DNA from: JBEIFW01 sp046081125 | Lineage (GTDB): Bacteria; Actinomycetota; Acidimicrobiia; Acidimicrobiales; Ilumatobacteraceae | DNA: 64,000 nucleotides | Assembly: GCA_046081125.1 (NCBI GenBank) | Contig: JBJTVH010000097.1 | Location: 1 to 64,000, forward strand | Reading direction: 5' to 3' | Part shown: piece after piece, positions 18,320-27,573 of the stretch | Numbering within the stretch: position 1 is the first letter of the stretch | Layout: each line of letters opens with the position of its first letter | The notes under the pieces: model-generated | The model's input: only the letters and a program-made list of their open reading frames with translations | Told to the model about the DNA's origin: nothing | The model's database searches: none | Position numbers and translations under genes: made by a program

Positions 18320-19234
18320 TCAGGACCCGGGGTAGCGCGGGTCGTCCAACGGGCGGAACGCGTAGCGGCGCAGCACCTCCAGGTAGCCGCTGCGATAACG
18401 CCCGGCTCCGCTCGCCGCCTGGCCGGCGGCGTCGATCCTGGCGGCCACCGCCGGGATGTCGAACCACGGAACCCACGGCTCGGCGTGGTGGGCGACGTGC
18501 AGGTTGACGTTGAGCATCAACAGGCTCATCACCGGTCCCGCCTCGACCATCGCCGTGCGGGGCGCATCGCCGGGCACCCACCGGTGCTCGGCGAAGGAGC
18601 GCACGAGGTTCAGCATCCGGGCGCCGTACACGGCACCGAGCAGGTAGAGCCACCACGGGATCCCGCTCATGGTCATGACCGCAACCACCACGGCGACCCC
18701 GGCGAGGTGCTCGCCGACGGCGCGCCGGGTGCCGGGCGCACCTCGCCAGGCCGCTCGGAGCTCGTCGCGGACGAACGCGAGCACGCTCAGCGCGGACCAC
18801 ACGAGCAGGCGGAACGCCATCGTGCAGTTGGCGCGCAGCACGGCTCGCCGGACCGGACCGGCCGCCGCCCACGCCGGGCCCGCCGTGTAGAAGGACTCGG
18901 GGTCGTCGATCGGGTCGGTCAGCTCGCTGTCATGATGCCGCAGGTGGACGGCCCGGAAGGATCGGAACGGGATCCACAGGGTCACCGGCAGCGACCCGAC
19001 GAGGACGTTCGAGCGGTCCTGGCGGAACGGCCGGCCGTGGGCGAGCTCGTGGAGCAGGCTCAAGTGCCAGGCACCGAACCACGCCAGCAGCGCTGCCGTG
19101 GCCCACCACGGCAGGAACCGATGACCGAGCACCACGGCGAGCCAGCCGGCGTACACCGCGACGATCACGACGACGGTGCGCCATTCACCGCGATTTCGCA
19201 GCACGCGCTTCGGTGTCGCAGCGACCGCCGTCAT
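18320..19234 (-). CDS. Membrane fatty acid desaturase-like protein
   Basis: A 304-aa membrane di-iron enzyme. Three histidine boxes are present: HELAHG, HLRHH and HVAHH, spaced as in acyl desaturases and related hydroxylases, with hydrophobic helices before and between them. ATG 19234 has the strong site GAGGAGGGG just upstream. It is divergent from an XRE regulator that may control it. The precise substrate (acyl lipid, acyl-CoA or carotenoid) cannot be decided. Confidence 0.88.
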   Translation of the reverse strand: MTAVAATPKRVLRNRGEWRTVVVIVAVYAGWLAVVLGHRFLPWWATAALLAWFGAWHLSLLHELAHGRPFRQDRSNVLVGSLPVTLWIPFRSFRAVHLRHHDSELTDPIDDPESFYTAGPAWAAAGPVRRAVLRANCTMAFRLLVWSALSVLAFVRDELRAAWRGAPGTRRAVGEHLAGVAVVVAVMTMSGIPWWLYLLGAVYGARMLNLVRSFAEHRWVPGDAPRTAMVEAGPVMSLLMLNVNLHVAHHAEPWVPWFDIPAVAARIDAAGQAASGAGRYRSGYLEVLRRYAFRPLDDPRYPGS

Positions 19235-19314
19235 GCCCCTCCTCGTGTCGGCTCGCTCATGGTGGACCCTGCCGAGAGGGTCGACAACGTGGACTTGTGC
19301 CTCAGGTGTCGTGT

Positions 19315-19324
19315 TGGTGCACCA
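19315..19324. promoter_or_regulatory. Candidate operator between desaturase and XRE regulator
   Basis: TGGTGCACCA is a perfect 10-bp palindrome in the 128-bp divergent spacer. The flanking inverted pair CTTGTG (19294-19299) and CACAAG (19323-19328) partly overlaps it. A role as binding site for the adjacent regulator is inference. Confidence 0.35.
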
Positions 19325-19350
19325 CAAGCCGCCGTGTGTTGCGTCCCCAC

Positions 19351-19356
19351 TACGGT
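19351..19356 (+). promoter_or_regulatory. -10 box of a likely leaderless promoter
   Basis: TACGGT ends 6 nt before GTG 19363 of the XRE-family gene. No ribosome-binding site is seen there. The box helps to choose GTG 19363 rather than earlier in-frame starts. Confidence 0.5.
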
Positions 19357-19362
19357 TGTGGT

Positions 19363-20214
19363 GTGGACGAATTAGTGGTGGCGGTCTTCCGCACCCGCCT
19401 CGGGGAGACGATCGCCCGGAGCGGGCTGAGTCGCAGCGCGTTCGCCGAAGCCGCCGGTGTCGACCGCTCGACGCTGTCCCAGCTGTTGTCGACCGGCAAC
19501 CGTCGCCTGCCCCGCACCGAGACGCTGCTCGAGCTCGCCACCGTGGCGGAGGTGTCGATCGACTGGCTGCTCGGGCGGTCCGAGGTGGGCGGGGTGCGGG
19601 CCGACATCGTGGCCGAGCAGCCGCGCATCGAGCCCGGGGCGCGCACGCCCGACGACGAACGGCTGTCGCGCTGGCTGGTCGAGGCCACGGGAACCAAGAT
19701 CCGCTACGTCCCCTCGACGCTGCCGGACCTGCTGAAGACCGACGCGGTCATCCGCCATGAAGTCGCCCGCTGGGATTCGACCTCACCGGCCCAGCAGATC
19801 GAGATCTCCGCCGACCGTCTCTCGGTGATCCGGGAGACGGGCACCGACATGGAGTGCGCCACGACCGTGCAGACCCTGGAGGGTTTCGCTCGCGGTGAGG
19901 GCCTGTGGCGCACGCTCGATCGGCGCCGGCGGCTCCACCAGCTCGACCACCTCGCCACCCTCGTCGACGAGCTCTATCCGAGCGTGCGGTGGTTCCTGTT
20001 CGACGCCCGGGACCGCTTCGCCGCGCCGGTGTCGATCTACGGCGTCAAGCGTGCCGCGGTCTACCTCGGCCAGCAGTACTTCGTGTTCACCGCCCCCGAG
20101 CCGATCCGGGCCCTCATCGCCGCCTTCGACGACCTCGTGCGCGTCGCGGTGGTCCAACCCACCGAGGTGACCCGATTGGTGCGGCGCCTGCGCGACGAAC
20201 TTGCCGCCACCTGA
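19363..20214 (+). CDS. XRE-family HTH transcriptional regulator
   Basis: A 283-aa protein. Residues of about 8-65 form an HTH_3 domain: FRTRLGETIARSGLSRSAF, GVDRSTLSQLLS and a closing helix ending SIDWLLGRS. The remaining about 215 residues have no domain I can name; they contain RWFLFDARDRFAAPVSIYG and may be a sensory domain. The desaturase gene is divergent, so autoregulation and control of it through the shared spacer are plausible. The GTG chosen fits both the HTH start and the upstream TACGGT box. Confidence 0.8.
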   Translation: MDELVVAVFRTRLGETIARSGLSRSAFAEAAGVDRSTLSQLLSTGNRRLPRTETLLELATVAEVSIDWLLGRSEVGGVRADIVAEQPRIEPGARTPDDERLSRWLVEATGTKIRYVPSTLPDLLKTDAVIRHEVARWDSTSPAQQIEISADRLSVIRETGTDMECATTVQTLEGFARGEGLWRTLDRRRRLHQLDHLATLVDELYPSVRWFLFDARDRFAAPVSIYGVKRAAVYLGQQYFVFTAPEPIRALIAAFDDLVRVAVVQPTEVTRLVRRLRDELAAT

Positions 20215-20243
20215 GCCGGCCGCACGGTCGGCCGTTCGACCGG

Positions 20244-22220
20244 TCAGCCGCCGCCGAGTTGGTCGAGGGGCAGGTGGCAACGAACGAGGTGGTCGCTGGA
20301 CAGCTCGCGCAGGGGCGGATGCTCACGCTCGCACGTGCCGGGGAGCCGCCGGGGGCAGCGGGTCTGGAACGGGCAGCCGGGTGGGAGGTCGCCCGGCGAG
20401 GGGATCTCACCGGTGAGGCGGATACGGTCCCGAGCCGGCTCGTCGACGCTCGCGACCGCCGACAGCAGCGCCTCGGTGTAGGGATGGTGCGGACCTCGGA
20501 ACACCTCGGCGGCGGGTCCGAGTTGCATCACCTCACCGAGGTACAACACGGCGATGCGATCGGCGAGGTAGCGCACGACGCCGAGGTCGTGGCTGATGAA
20601 CAGGTACGACACGCCCGTCGATCGCTGCAGGTCGTCGAGCAGGTTGACGATCGCGGCCTGCACGCTCACGTCGAGCGCCGAGGTCGGCTCGTCGCAGATC
20701 ACCAGCCGGGGGGCTCCGGCGAACGCCCGGGCGATGGCGACACGCTGCTTGAGCCCACCCGAGAGCTGCGAGGGGCGTGCGTCGAGGTACCGGCTCGACA
20801 ACTGCACGGCGGCCGCGAGCTCGTCGGTCCGGGGGCCGGGTGCGCCGCCACCGAGCCGGCGCACGGACCGGCGGATGATCGAGCGGATCGACTTGGACGG
20901 GTTGAGCGCAGCGTCGGGGTTCTGGAACACGATCTGGACCGCTCGGAGCTGCTCGGTGGACCGCGCCGAGGTGCGATCGGCGAGCGGCGCGCCCTCGAGG
21001 GTCATCTCGGTACCCGCATCGACGGGGAGCATCCCGACGATCGCCCGGGCGAGGGTGGTCTTGCCCGAGCCGGATTCGCCGACGAGGCCGAGGGTCTCCC
21101 CGGCGCGGATCGACAGGTGCACGTCGCGCAGCACACGCAGCGGGTGACCGTCCTGGGTGAAGGTCTTCGACAGGTTCCGGACCTCGACGAGCGGCGGTCC
21201 GGGCGGCCGCACCGGCAACGTCGTGGTCGGGGCGGTCCGGGGCAACTCGCCGGCCTGCTCGGCGTGGAAGCAGCGGCTCCGGTGACCGTCGGCATCGGTC
21301 GACAGCGGCGGCTCCTCGCGCCGGCACCGGTCGTCGGCGAGGGCGCAGCGCTCGGCGAACGTGCAGCCGATGAGTCCGCCGGGGCGGTCGGGCAGGAACC
21401 CCGGGATCGTGTCGAGCGCACCGTCGGCCTTCACCCGGCCCGCCCGGGGGATCGCCCGCAGCAGGCCGGTCGAGTACGGGTGACGCTGGTGCTCGAACAG
21501 CCGAGCGGCGTCGCCTTCCTCCACGAGCCGGCCGGCGTAGAGCACCCCGACCCGGTCGCACATCCGGCGGATCACGCCGAGATTGTGGCTGATGAACAGC
21601 ACCGCGGTGCCCGACTCGGCCCGCAGTGCGTTCACCAGATCGAGCACCTCGGCCTCGACGGTCGCGTCGAGACCCGTCGTCGGCTCGTCGAGGATGAGCA
21701 ACGCCGGGTCTTTGGCGAGCGCCATGGCGATGACGACCCGCTGGGCCATCCCCCCGGAGAGCTGGTGGGGGTAACGCCGCAGCACCCGTCCCGGATCGGC
21801 GATGGCGACCCGCTCCAACGCCGCTCGCGACCGATCGAGGGCTTCGGCGCGCCCGATCCCGAGCACGCCGAACACCTCGGCCACCTGCTCGCCGACGCGC
21901 ATCGACGGGTTCAGCGCCGTCATCGGGTTCTGGTACACCATCGACACGGCCCGCGACCGCAGGACCCGCAGGTCCGCCGGGCCGAGCGTGCTCACGTCGG
22001 TGCCGGCGATCGACACCCGGCCACGGTCGATGCGCCCGTTGGCGGCCAGGTACCGCACGACGGCGAGCGCCACCGTCGACTTGCCGCATCCGGACTCGCC
22101 GACGAGGCCGTAGGCACCGCCAGCGGGCACCGAGAACGACACGTCGCGCACTACGGGCACCCACCGCCGGCGGACGCGGTAGGAGATGTCGAGGCCGTCG
22201 ACGTCGAGGGCGGCGGTCAC
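20244..22220 (-). CDS. Fused double ATPase of a peptide/nickel-type ABC importer (DppD-DppF fusion)
   Basis: A 658-aa protein with two complete nucleotide-binding domains. The first has GESGCGKS, LSGGMAQR and LLILDEPTTGLD. The second begins near residue 340 and has GESGSGKT, LSGGLKQR and CDEPTSALD. Each domain ends with the cysteine-rich C-terminal motif of oligopeptide importer ATPases (CTFAERC and CPFQTRC). Most bacteria use two separate genes. GTG 22220 overlaps the permease stop as GTGA. It powers the importer encoded by the three upstream genes. Confidence 0.93.
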   Translation of the reverse strand: MTAALDVDGLDISYRVRRRWVPVVRDVSFSVPAGGAYGLVGESGCGKSTVALAVVRYLAANGRIDRGRVSIAGTDVSTLGPADLRVLRSRAVSMVYQNPMTALNPSMRVGEQVAEVFGVLGIGRAEALDRSRAALERVAIADPGRVLRRYPHQLSGGMAQRVVIAMALAKDPALLILDEPTTGLDATVEAEVLDLVNALRAESGTAVLFISHNLGVIRRMCDRVGVLYAGRLVEEGDAARLFEHQRHPYSTGLLRAIPRAGRVKADGALDTIPGFLPDRPGGLIGCTFAERCALADDRCRREEPPLSTDADGHRSRCFHAEQAGELPRTAPTTTLPVRPPGPPLVEVRNLSKTFTQDGHPLRVLRDVHLSIRAGETLGLVGESGSGKTTLARAIVGMLPVDAGTEMTLEGAPLADRTSARSTEQLRAVQIVFQNPDAALNPSKSIRSIIRRSVRRLGGGAPGPRTDELAAAVQLSSRYLDARPSQLSGGLKQRVAIARAFAGAPRLVICDEPTSALDVSVQAAIVNLLDDLQRSTGVSYLFISHDLGVVRYLADRIAVLYLGEVMQLGPAAEVFRGPHHPYTEALLSAVASVDEPARDRIRLTGEIPSPGDLPPGCPFQTRCPRRLPGTCEREHPPLRELSSDHLVRCHLPLDQLGGG

Positions 22221-23077
22221 GCCGTGGCCTCGCGCAAGGCGTCGGCGACGAGGTTGATCGCCACCACCAGCGATGCGATCGCCAGGCACGGGAACAGCAC
22301 CGGCCACCAGTAGAGCTGGAAAAAGCCCCGGTTCTCGGCCACGGCGAGGCCCCAGTCGGGCGACGGGGGCTGGACCCCGGCCCCGAGGAACGACAGCGTC
22401 GACACGGCGAAGATGGCGTAGCCCAGGCGCACCGTGAACTCGACGAGGATCGGGCCGAGCACGTTCGGCAAGATCTCGGCCACCACGACGTAGGGGGCGC
22501 GCTCGCCGCGCAGGCGCGCCGCGACCACGTAGTCCTTCTCCCGCTCGACGAGCACCGCGGCCCGCACGGTGCGGGCGATGATCGGGGTGAATCCGACGGC
22601 GATCGCCAGCACCACCGTGGTCGACGACGGTCCGCGGGCGGCGACGAAGGCCAGCGCGACGAGCAGGAACGGGAGGGCGAGGAACGAGTCGTTGAGCCGG
22701 TCGAGCACTTGACCGACCCAGCCGCGCAGGTACCCGGTCAGCAGACCGATCGCCGTGCCGGCGGCGGTGCCGAGCACGGTGGCGGCCGGTGCGATCGTGA
22801 GCACGTCGCGGGCTCCCACGATCACCCGGGAGAACACGTCGCGACCGAGGCGGTCCGTGCCGAAGAGGTGGTCCCAGGACGGCGACAGGTTCTTCTGCAG
22901 CGGATCGGTCGCCGACCAGTCGTAGGGGGCGAACCGTTCGCCGATCAACGCACACAGCACCCAGAACCCCAGGATCGCCGCGCCGACGAGAAACACCGGT
23001 GAGCGCAGCGCCGTGCGCAGCGTGAGCAGCCGGCGCCGGGTGGGCGCCTCGGCGGGGTACGGCACCGAGGTCGTCAT
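22217..23077 (-). CDS. ABC importer permease, DppC-like
   Basis: A 286-aa inner-membrane permease. The N-terminal helix is followed by the DppC-type segment HLFGTDRLGRDVFSR, about five more helices and the EAA-like coupling loop (EKDYVVAARLRG). ATG 23077 overlaps the stop of the DppB-like gene as ATGA, and its own stop overlaps the fused ATPase start, so translation is coupled through the operon. Confidence 0.92.
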   Translation of the reverse strand: MTTSVPYPAEAPTRRRLLTLRTALRSPVFLVGAAILGFWVLCALIGERFAPYDWSATDPLQKNLSPSWDHLFGTDRLGRDVFSRVIVGARDVLTIAPAATVLGTAAGTAIGLLTGYLRGWVGQVLDRLNDSFLALPFLLVALAFVAARGPSSTTVVLAIAVGFTPIIARTVRAAVLVEREKDYVVAARLRGERAPYVVVAEILPNVLGPILVEFTVRLGYAIFAVSTLSFLGAGVQPPSPDWGLAVAENRGFFQLYWWPVLFPCLAIASLVVAINLVADALREATA

Positions 23078-24027
23078 CCGTCGCCCCCCAGGCGTACACG
23101 CGGGTTGAGTGCTGCGGTCACGAGATCGCCGAGCAGCGTGGAGACCATGTAGATGATGCCCACCACGAGGATCGCGCTCTGCAGGAGCGGAAAGTCCTTC
23201 TTCGGGATCGCCTGGATGATCAGGCTCCCGAGCCCGGGGTACACGAAGGTGGTCTCGACGACGGCAAGGCCGGCGATCAGGTAGCCGACCTGGGTGGACA
23301 CGACTGCAACGGTCGGCACCAGACCGTTGCGCAGGACGTGACGCCGCAGCACCGTCGAGCGGGGGAGCCCCTTGAGCGTGGCGGTGCGGGTGTAGTCGCT
23401 CTCGAGCGCGTCGATCGTGCCGGCTCTCGCCATGCGGGCGATGTAACCGAACAGCACGATCACCAGGGTGAGCGACGGCAGGACCAGGTGGTACGCCTGC
23501 TCGAGGACGTTCGCGCCCTCGTCGGCCCGGGCCTGGCCCGGGAACCACTCCCAGGTGATCGCGAACAGGAACACGAGCAGCAGGCCCGAGACGAACTCGG
23601 GGATGGCGATGCCTGACAGCCCGACGGTGGAGATGGTGCGGTCAGCCGCCCGGCCCTTGCGCAGCCCGGCGACGACACCACCGGCCAGCGACAGCGGCAC
23701 CACGATGCTGAAGGCCATGAGCGCAAGCTTCGAGGACTCGAACAGCGCGTCCCAGATCAACGGTCCGTTGTCGCGCTGGAAGGCGTACGACTGTCCGAAA
23801 TCCCCGCGGACCACGCCCCAGACCCAGCGGAAGTAGCGGGTCGGGAGCGGGTCGTTGTAACCGAGCTGCTCGTTGAGCGCCTGGACCGCGGCCTCGTCGG
23901 CCAGGTTGCCCATGATCGCCCGGCCCGGGTTGCCGGGCAGGACGTTGAGGAAGGCGAACACGACCACCGACAGGACGAGGAGGGTCGCTGCGGCGGAGAG
24001 CAGCCGCCGCAGCAGGAATCGACCCAT
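23074..24027 (-). CDS. ABC importer permease, DppB-like
   Basis: A 317-aa permease with six predicted helices. The first helix (LLSAAATLLVLSVVVFAFL) is followed by PGNPGRAI, the periplasmic family motif, and the EAA loop ESDYTRTATLKG lies in the second half. It pairs with the DppC-like protein. It begins 37 bp downstream of the binding-protein gene and ends in an ATGA overlap. Confidence 0.92.
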   Translation of the reverse strand: MGRFLLRRLLSAAATLLVLSVVVFAFLNVLPGNPGRAIMGNLADEAAVQALNEQLGYNDPLPTRYFRWVWGVVRGDFGQSYAFQRDNGPLIWDALFESSKLALMAFSIVVPLSLAGGVVAGLRKGRAADRTISTVGLSGIAIPEFVSGLLLVFLFAITWEWFPGQARADEGANVLEQAYHLVLPSLTLVIVLFGYIARMARAGTIDALESDYTRTATLKGLPRSTVLRRHVLRNGLVPTVAVVSTQVGYLIAGLAVVETTFVYPGLGSLIIQAIPKKDFPLLQSAILVVGIIYMVSTLLGDLVTAALNPRVRLGGDG

Positions 24028-24064
24028 CTCGTGCGGACCTCTCCCCGTCCGGTCGAGCGGTCCG

Positions 24065-25783
24065 TCAGCCCTTCTTAGCCTTGGTCAGGTCGATCTGCCC
24101 CATGCCGGTGATCCCGTAGCCGGTCACGTCCTTCTTCGACCACGACGTGTAGTTGAAGAAGTAGGCGAACACGATCGGGGTCTCGTCGAGGAGCAGGTCC
24201 TGGATCTTCTTGGCGACCGACTTCTGCGACGCCACGTCGAGGGCCGAGAAGTAGTCCTTCACGAGGCCGTCGTAGGTGGAGCTCTTGAAGTGGGCCGAGT
24301 TCCAGGTGCCGTCCGACAGCAGCGGGGCGCCGAGGAACACGTTGGGCACGCCGCGGTGGCCGTAGTCGACGATGCCCATCGTGGCGTCGAGCCAGGGGGA
24401 CTTGCCGAACACGGCGTCGCCGTAGAACTCGCCCGCGTCCTGGACGACCGTCTTGACGTTGATCCCCAACGGCTTCACGGCGTTCTGGACGAGCGTCGCG
24501 TAGTCCGGGACCTCCTGGGCCTTGATGGCGTTGAGCTGGATGTCGAAGCCCTTCTCCTGGCCGGCGGCGGCGAGCAGCGACTTCGCCTTGGCGAGATCCT
24601 GGGCCCGCTGGGCGACCGACTTGTCGGTGGAGGGGTAGGCGGGGGCGAACGGGCTGTCGTTGCCGAGGTCGGCCTTGCCGTCGAAGAGGCCCTTGATGAT
24701 CTCGGGCCGGTTCAACGTGAGCGCGATCGCCTGGCGGGTGCGCTTGTCCTTGAACGGATCCTGGTCGACCCGCATGTGCATCTGGCGGTGCGCAGTGGAG
24801 CTGATCAGGTTCGGGGAGTAGCCGCCGGCGAGCGGCTTGCCCCCGGCGATGGACACGGCGTGGGCGATGTCGATCGCACCCGACTGCAAGCCGAGCACCA
24901 GTGCCGCCTCGTCGGCGTAGTAGGTGAACTCGGCACGATCGAAGGTGGGCTTGGTGCCCCAGTAGTCGGGGTTGCGCACGAAGCTCGCGCCCTGCTTGGG
25001 CGTGTACTTCTCGAGCTTCCAGGGGCCGGTGCCGATCGGCTTGGTCTCGAAGTCGCCGGCGTAGTCCTTCTTCACGATGATGGCGTTGTAGTTGTCGGTC
25101 GACACCAGGTACGGGAAGTTGCCGTTGGGCGCATCGAGCGTGAACACGACGTTCTGCCCGCTCGCTTTCACGTTGCCCTTGGTGAGCACGCCCTTGAACA
25201 CCGACAGCGCGTTCGACTTGCTGGCCGGATCGGCGAGGCGGTCGAAGGTGGCGGCGACGTCGTCGGGGGTGAGCGGGCTGCCGTCGTGGAACTTGACGCC
25301 CTGGCGGATCGTGAAGGTCCACTCCTTGCCGTCCTTCGCGCCGGTGGGCTCCCACTTTTCGGCGATGCCGGGGCGCAGCACGAGGTCCGAACCGGAGAAG
25401 GTGAGGTAGTCGCCCACCTGGTAGAGCACGATGAGGCCACCGAGGTCGCCGACCTTGACGGGATCGATCGAGGCCGACGGGGCAGGGGCGCCGATCTTGA
25501 TGGTGCCGCCGGGCTTGGCCGCCGCCGTGGTGGTGGCGCCGGCCGCAGTGGTGGCGCCTTCCTTGGTGGTCGTGGTGGCGCCCGCCTTGGTGGTCGTGGT
25601 GGTCGAGTCGTCGTCACCGCAGGCGGCGAGGAAGGCGACGAGCCCACCGGACATGCCCAGCACGCTGGCTCGGGCGACGAACTGGCGGCGGTTCAGGTTG
25701 CCGCGCAGGTATTCATCGACGGTGTCGTTCTCGAGCTCGCTCATCGAGTGACGAGCGAGGTCCAAACGGCGGAAACGGTCCAT
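24065..25783 (-). CDS. Substrate-binding lipoprotein of the ABC importer (SBP_bac_5)
   Basis: A 572-aa family 5 solute-binding protein. The N-terminus has RRQF followed by a hydrophobic stretch and the lipobox FLAAC, so Tat export and lipid anchoring are likely. A Thr/Ala/Lys-rich linker of about 40 residues precedes the binding domain, which contains WTFTIRQGVKFHDGSPLT, the family hallmark. ATG 25783 has GGGGGA upstream. Family members bind peptides, nickel, opines or betaine-like compounds. Its position beside demethylation genes suggests a methylated amine or a conjugate, but this is inference. Confidence 0.92.
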   Translation of the reverse strand: MDRFRRLDLARHSMSELENDTVDEYLRGNLNRRQFVARASVLGMSGGLVAFLAACGDDDSTTTTTKAGATTTTKEGATTAAGATTTAAAKPGGTIKIGAPAPSASIDPVKVGDLGGLIVLYQVGDYLTFSGSDLVLRPGIAEKWEPTGAKDGKEWTFTIRQGVKFHDGSPLTPDDVAATFDRLADPASKSNALSVFKGVLTKGNVKASGQNVVFTLDAPNGNFPYLVSTDNYNAIIVKKDYAGDFETKPIGTGPWKLEKYTPKQGASFVRNPDYWGTKPTFDRAEFTYYADEAALVLGLQSGAIDIAHAVSIAGGKPLAGGYSPNLISSTAHRQMHMRVDQDPFKDKRTRQAIALTLNRPEIIKGLFDGKADLGNDSPFAPAYPSTDKSVAQRAQDLAKAKSLLAAAGQEKGFDIQLNAIKAQEVPDYATLVQNAVKPLGINVKTVVQDAGEFYGDAVFGKSPWLDATMGIVDYGHRGVPNVFLGAPLLSDGTWNSAHFKSSTYDGLVKDYFSALDVASQKSVAKKIQDLLLDETPIVFAYFFNYTSWSKKDVTGYGITGMGQIDLTKAKKG

Positions 25784-25914
25784 TGCGCAGTCCCCCCACT
25801 GGGATTCGGGTCGACCGGGACCGTGCGAACCCGGCACCGGATCCGGCCGACTGTAACCTCCGCTGCGCAGCACGAACGATGACGGTGCGAGCGATCGCCC
25901 GGGAAGGTGGACGG

Positions 25915-26622
25915 GTGAGCGAGGACGCAGGCGACGACATCGACCTGGCGGCGTTGCCCGACGACGATCTCGTCCTGCAGATGCGTGACGACCTGTACGA
26001 CGGGCTGCTCGACGAGCTGGTGGAGGGCACCACGATCCTGCTCGGCCGGGGATGGTCGGCGACTGCGGTGCTCGACGAGGCCCTCGTCGAGGGCATGCGG
26101 GTCGTGGGCGTCGACTTCCGGGACGGGATCCTGTTCGTGCCCGAGGTGCTGCTCGCGGCGAACGCCATGAAGGCGGCGATGGAGCTCCTGCGCCCGATCC
26201 TCGCCGAGACCGGCGCCGAGCCGATCGGCAAGGTCGTGATCGGCACCGTGAAAGGCGACATCCACGACATCGGCAAGAACCTCGTGTGCATGATGCTGGA
26301 GGGGGCCGGCTTCGAGGTGATCGACCTGGGGATCAATACCGATGCCGGGGAGTTCCTCGATGCGCTCGCCGAGCGCCAGCCCGACATCCTCGGCATGTCG
26401 GCGTTGCTCACCACGACCATGCCGTACATGAAGGTGGTGATCGACACCCTGGTCGACAAGGGCTTGCGCCAGGAGGTGATCGTCCTCGTCGGCGGGGCGC
26501 CGCTCAACGCCGAGTTCGCCGGTGCCGTCGGTGCCGATGCCTACTGCCGGGACGCGTCGGTGGCGGCCGAGACGGCCACCCGCCTCGTCCGGGAGCGTCG
26601 TGAGCGCGCTCGCGCCGGCTGA
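25915..26622 (+). CDS. Corrinoid (B12-binding) methyltransferase protein, MttC/MtbC type
   Basis: A 235-aa protein that carries a cobalamin cofactor between methyltransferases. An N-terminal helical cap domain (residues 15-95) precedes the B12-binding Rossmann domain. GTVKGDIHDIGKN provides the base-on/His-on motif D-x-H-x2-G with H117 as cobalt ligand. GMSALLTTTM and VLVGGAPL are the other cobalamin contacts. GTG 25915 has GGAAGG at 25902-25907. It leads a four-gene operon with overlapping reading frames and should accept a methyl group from the MttB-like enzyme at 36994-38547. Confidence 0.93.
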   Translation: MSEDAGDDIDLAALPDDDLVLQMRDDLYDGLLDELVEGTTILLGRGWSATAVLDEALVEGMRVVGVDFRDGILFVPEVLLAANAMKAAMELLRPILAETGAEPIGKVVIGTVKGDIHDIGKNLVCMMLEGAGFEVIDLGINTDAGEFLDALAERQPDILGMSALLTTTMPYMKVVIDTLVDKGLRQEVIVLVGGAPLNAEFAGAVGADAYCRDASVAAETATRLVRERRERARAG

Positions 26623-27208
26623 GCCGACCCTCGTCGTCGGCTGCGCGGCGTTGGTCCGCGAGTTGCGCAGCGCGCTCGCCGGACTGCCCGTGGAGCTGGT
26701 CCTGCTCCCCGCCGGCCTGCACAACCGGCCCGAGCGAATCCCCGCAGCCGTCGACGAGGCGCTCGAACAGCACGGCGCTGCGGGTCGGCGCGCGGTGGTC
26801 GCCTACGCCGACTGCGGCACCGGTGGGCGGCTCGAACCCGTGCTCGAGCGGCACGGCGCCCGCCGGCTTGCCGGGGCGCACTGCTACGAGGTGATCGCCT
26901 CCCCGGCGGTGTTCGCCGCCCTGGCCGAGGAAGAACCGGGCACCTTCTACCTCACCGAGTTCCTGGCCCGCTCCTTCGATGCACTCGTCGTCGGCGGCCT
27001 CGGCCTCGACCGCCACCCCGAGCTGCGCGACACCTACTTCGCCCACTACCGGCGCGTCGTGCTCGTCGTGCCGACCGCCACCGCGGACCTCGTCGATCTC
27101 GGCCGGCGCGCCGCCGCACGCCTGAGCCTCGCGTTCGAGGTGCGTGAGGTCGGCGACGAACCGTTCCGGCGGGCGCTCCTGCCGCTCGTCGCCGCGGGGG
27201 TCTCGTGA
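26600..27208 (+). CDS. DUF1638 family protein
   Basis: A 202-aa cytoplasmic protein matching the DUF1638 pattern: an early GCAALVRE, then LPAGLHNRPERIP, YADCGTGGRL and a cysteine-containing GAHCYEVI. The Cys and His residues could form a metal or thiol site. GTG 26600 lies inside the end of the corrinoid gene (23-bp overlap). DUF1638 genes repeatedly accompany corrinoid methyltransferase clusters, as I recall, but no reaction is established. Confidence 0.75.
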   Translation: MSALAPAEPTLVVGCAALVRELRSALAGLPVELVLLPAGLHNRPERIPAAVDEALEQHGAAGRRAVVAYADCGTGGRLEPVLERHGARRLAGAHCYEVIASPAVFAALAEEEPGTFYLTEFLARSFDALVVGGLGLDRHPELRDTYFAHYRRVVLVVPTATADLVDLGRRAAARLSLAFEVREVGDEPFRRALLPLVAAGVS

Positions 27209-27573
27209 GCCGGGCGCCGCAGGTGGTGGTCATCTGGTGGCGGGACATCCCGGCCCAGGTGAACGCTCAGGCCGGGCGAACCAAGCACCAGGTGCTGTTG
27301 CACCGGCGCTTCCAGGGGTCGATCGACCAGGCGGCGATGGTCGCCGGGCTCACGACCGCAACGCAGTACGTGCAGCAGTGGCGACGTGAGGCCCGGCCGT
27401 GCGGTGCCGATCTCGAGGCCGAGGCGACGGCCGAAGCCGCCCGTATCGAGGCCGCCTACGATCGGGACCGCTTGCGGGCCCTCGCCGCCGCCGGTGGGTA
27501 CGAGCCGGGCAGCGGGCCGGCCGGCGAGCTGACCCTGGGGCGGGCCGGCGAGCCGACGCCCGAGGCCGGATGA
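27205..27573 (+). CDS. Virulence-factor family (PF13769-like) small protein
   Basis: A 122-aa protein. The first 75 residues match the so-called virulence factor family: VVVIWWRDIPAQVNAQAGR, LHRRFQGSIDQAAM and YVQQWRRE. The rest is Ala/Gly-rich and probably disordered. The family name is historical, and its members are found with corrinoid protein and reactivase genes. It overlaps both neighbours by four bases (ATGA/GTGA type), so stoichiometric expression with the corrinoid system is likely. Confidence 0.75.
   Translation: MSRAPQVVVIWWRDIPAQVNAQAGRTKHQVLLHRRFQGSIDQAAMVAGLTTATQYVQQWRREARPCGADLEAEATAEAARIEAAYDRDRLRALAAAGGYEPGSGPAGELTLGRAGEPTPEAG

Noticed and set aside
25501..25615. Thr-rich codon repeats as a tandem repeat locus
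   Set aside because: The repetition is imperfect at DNA level and encodes a lipoprotein linker, so a variable tandem repeat is not supported.
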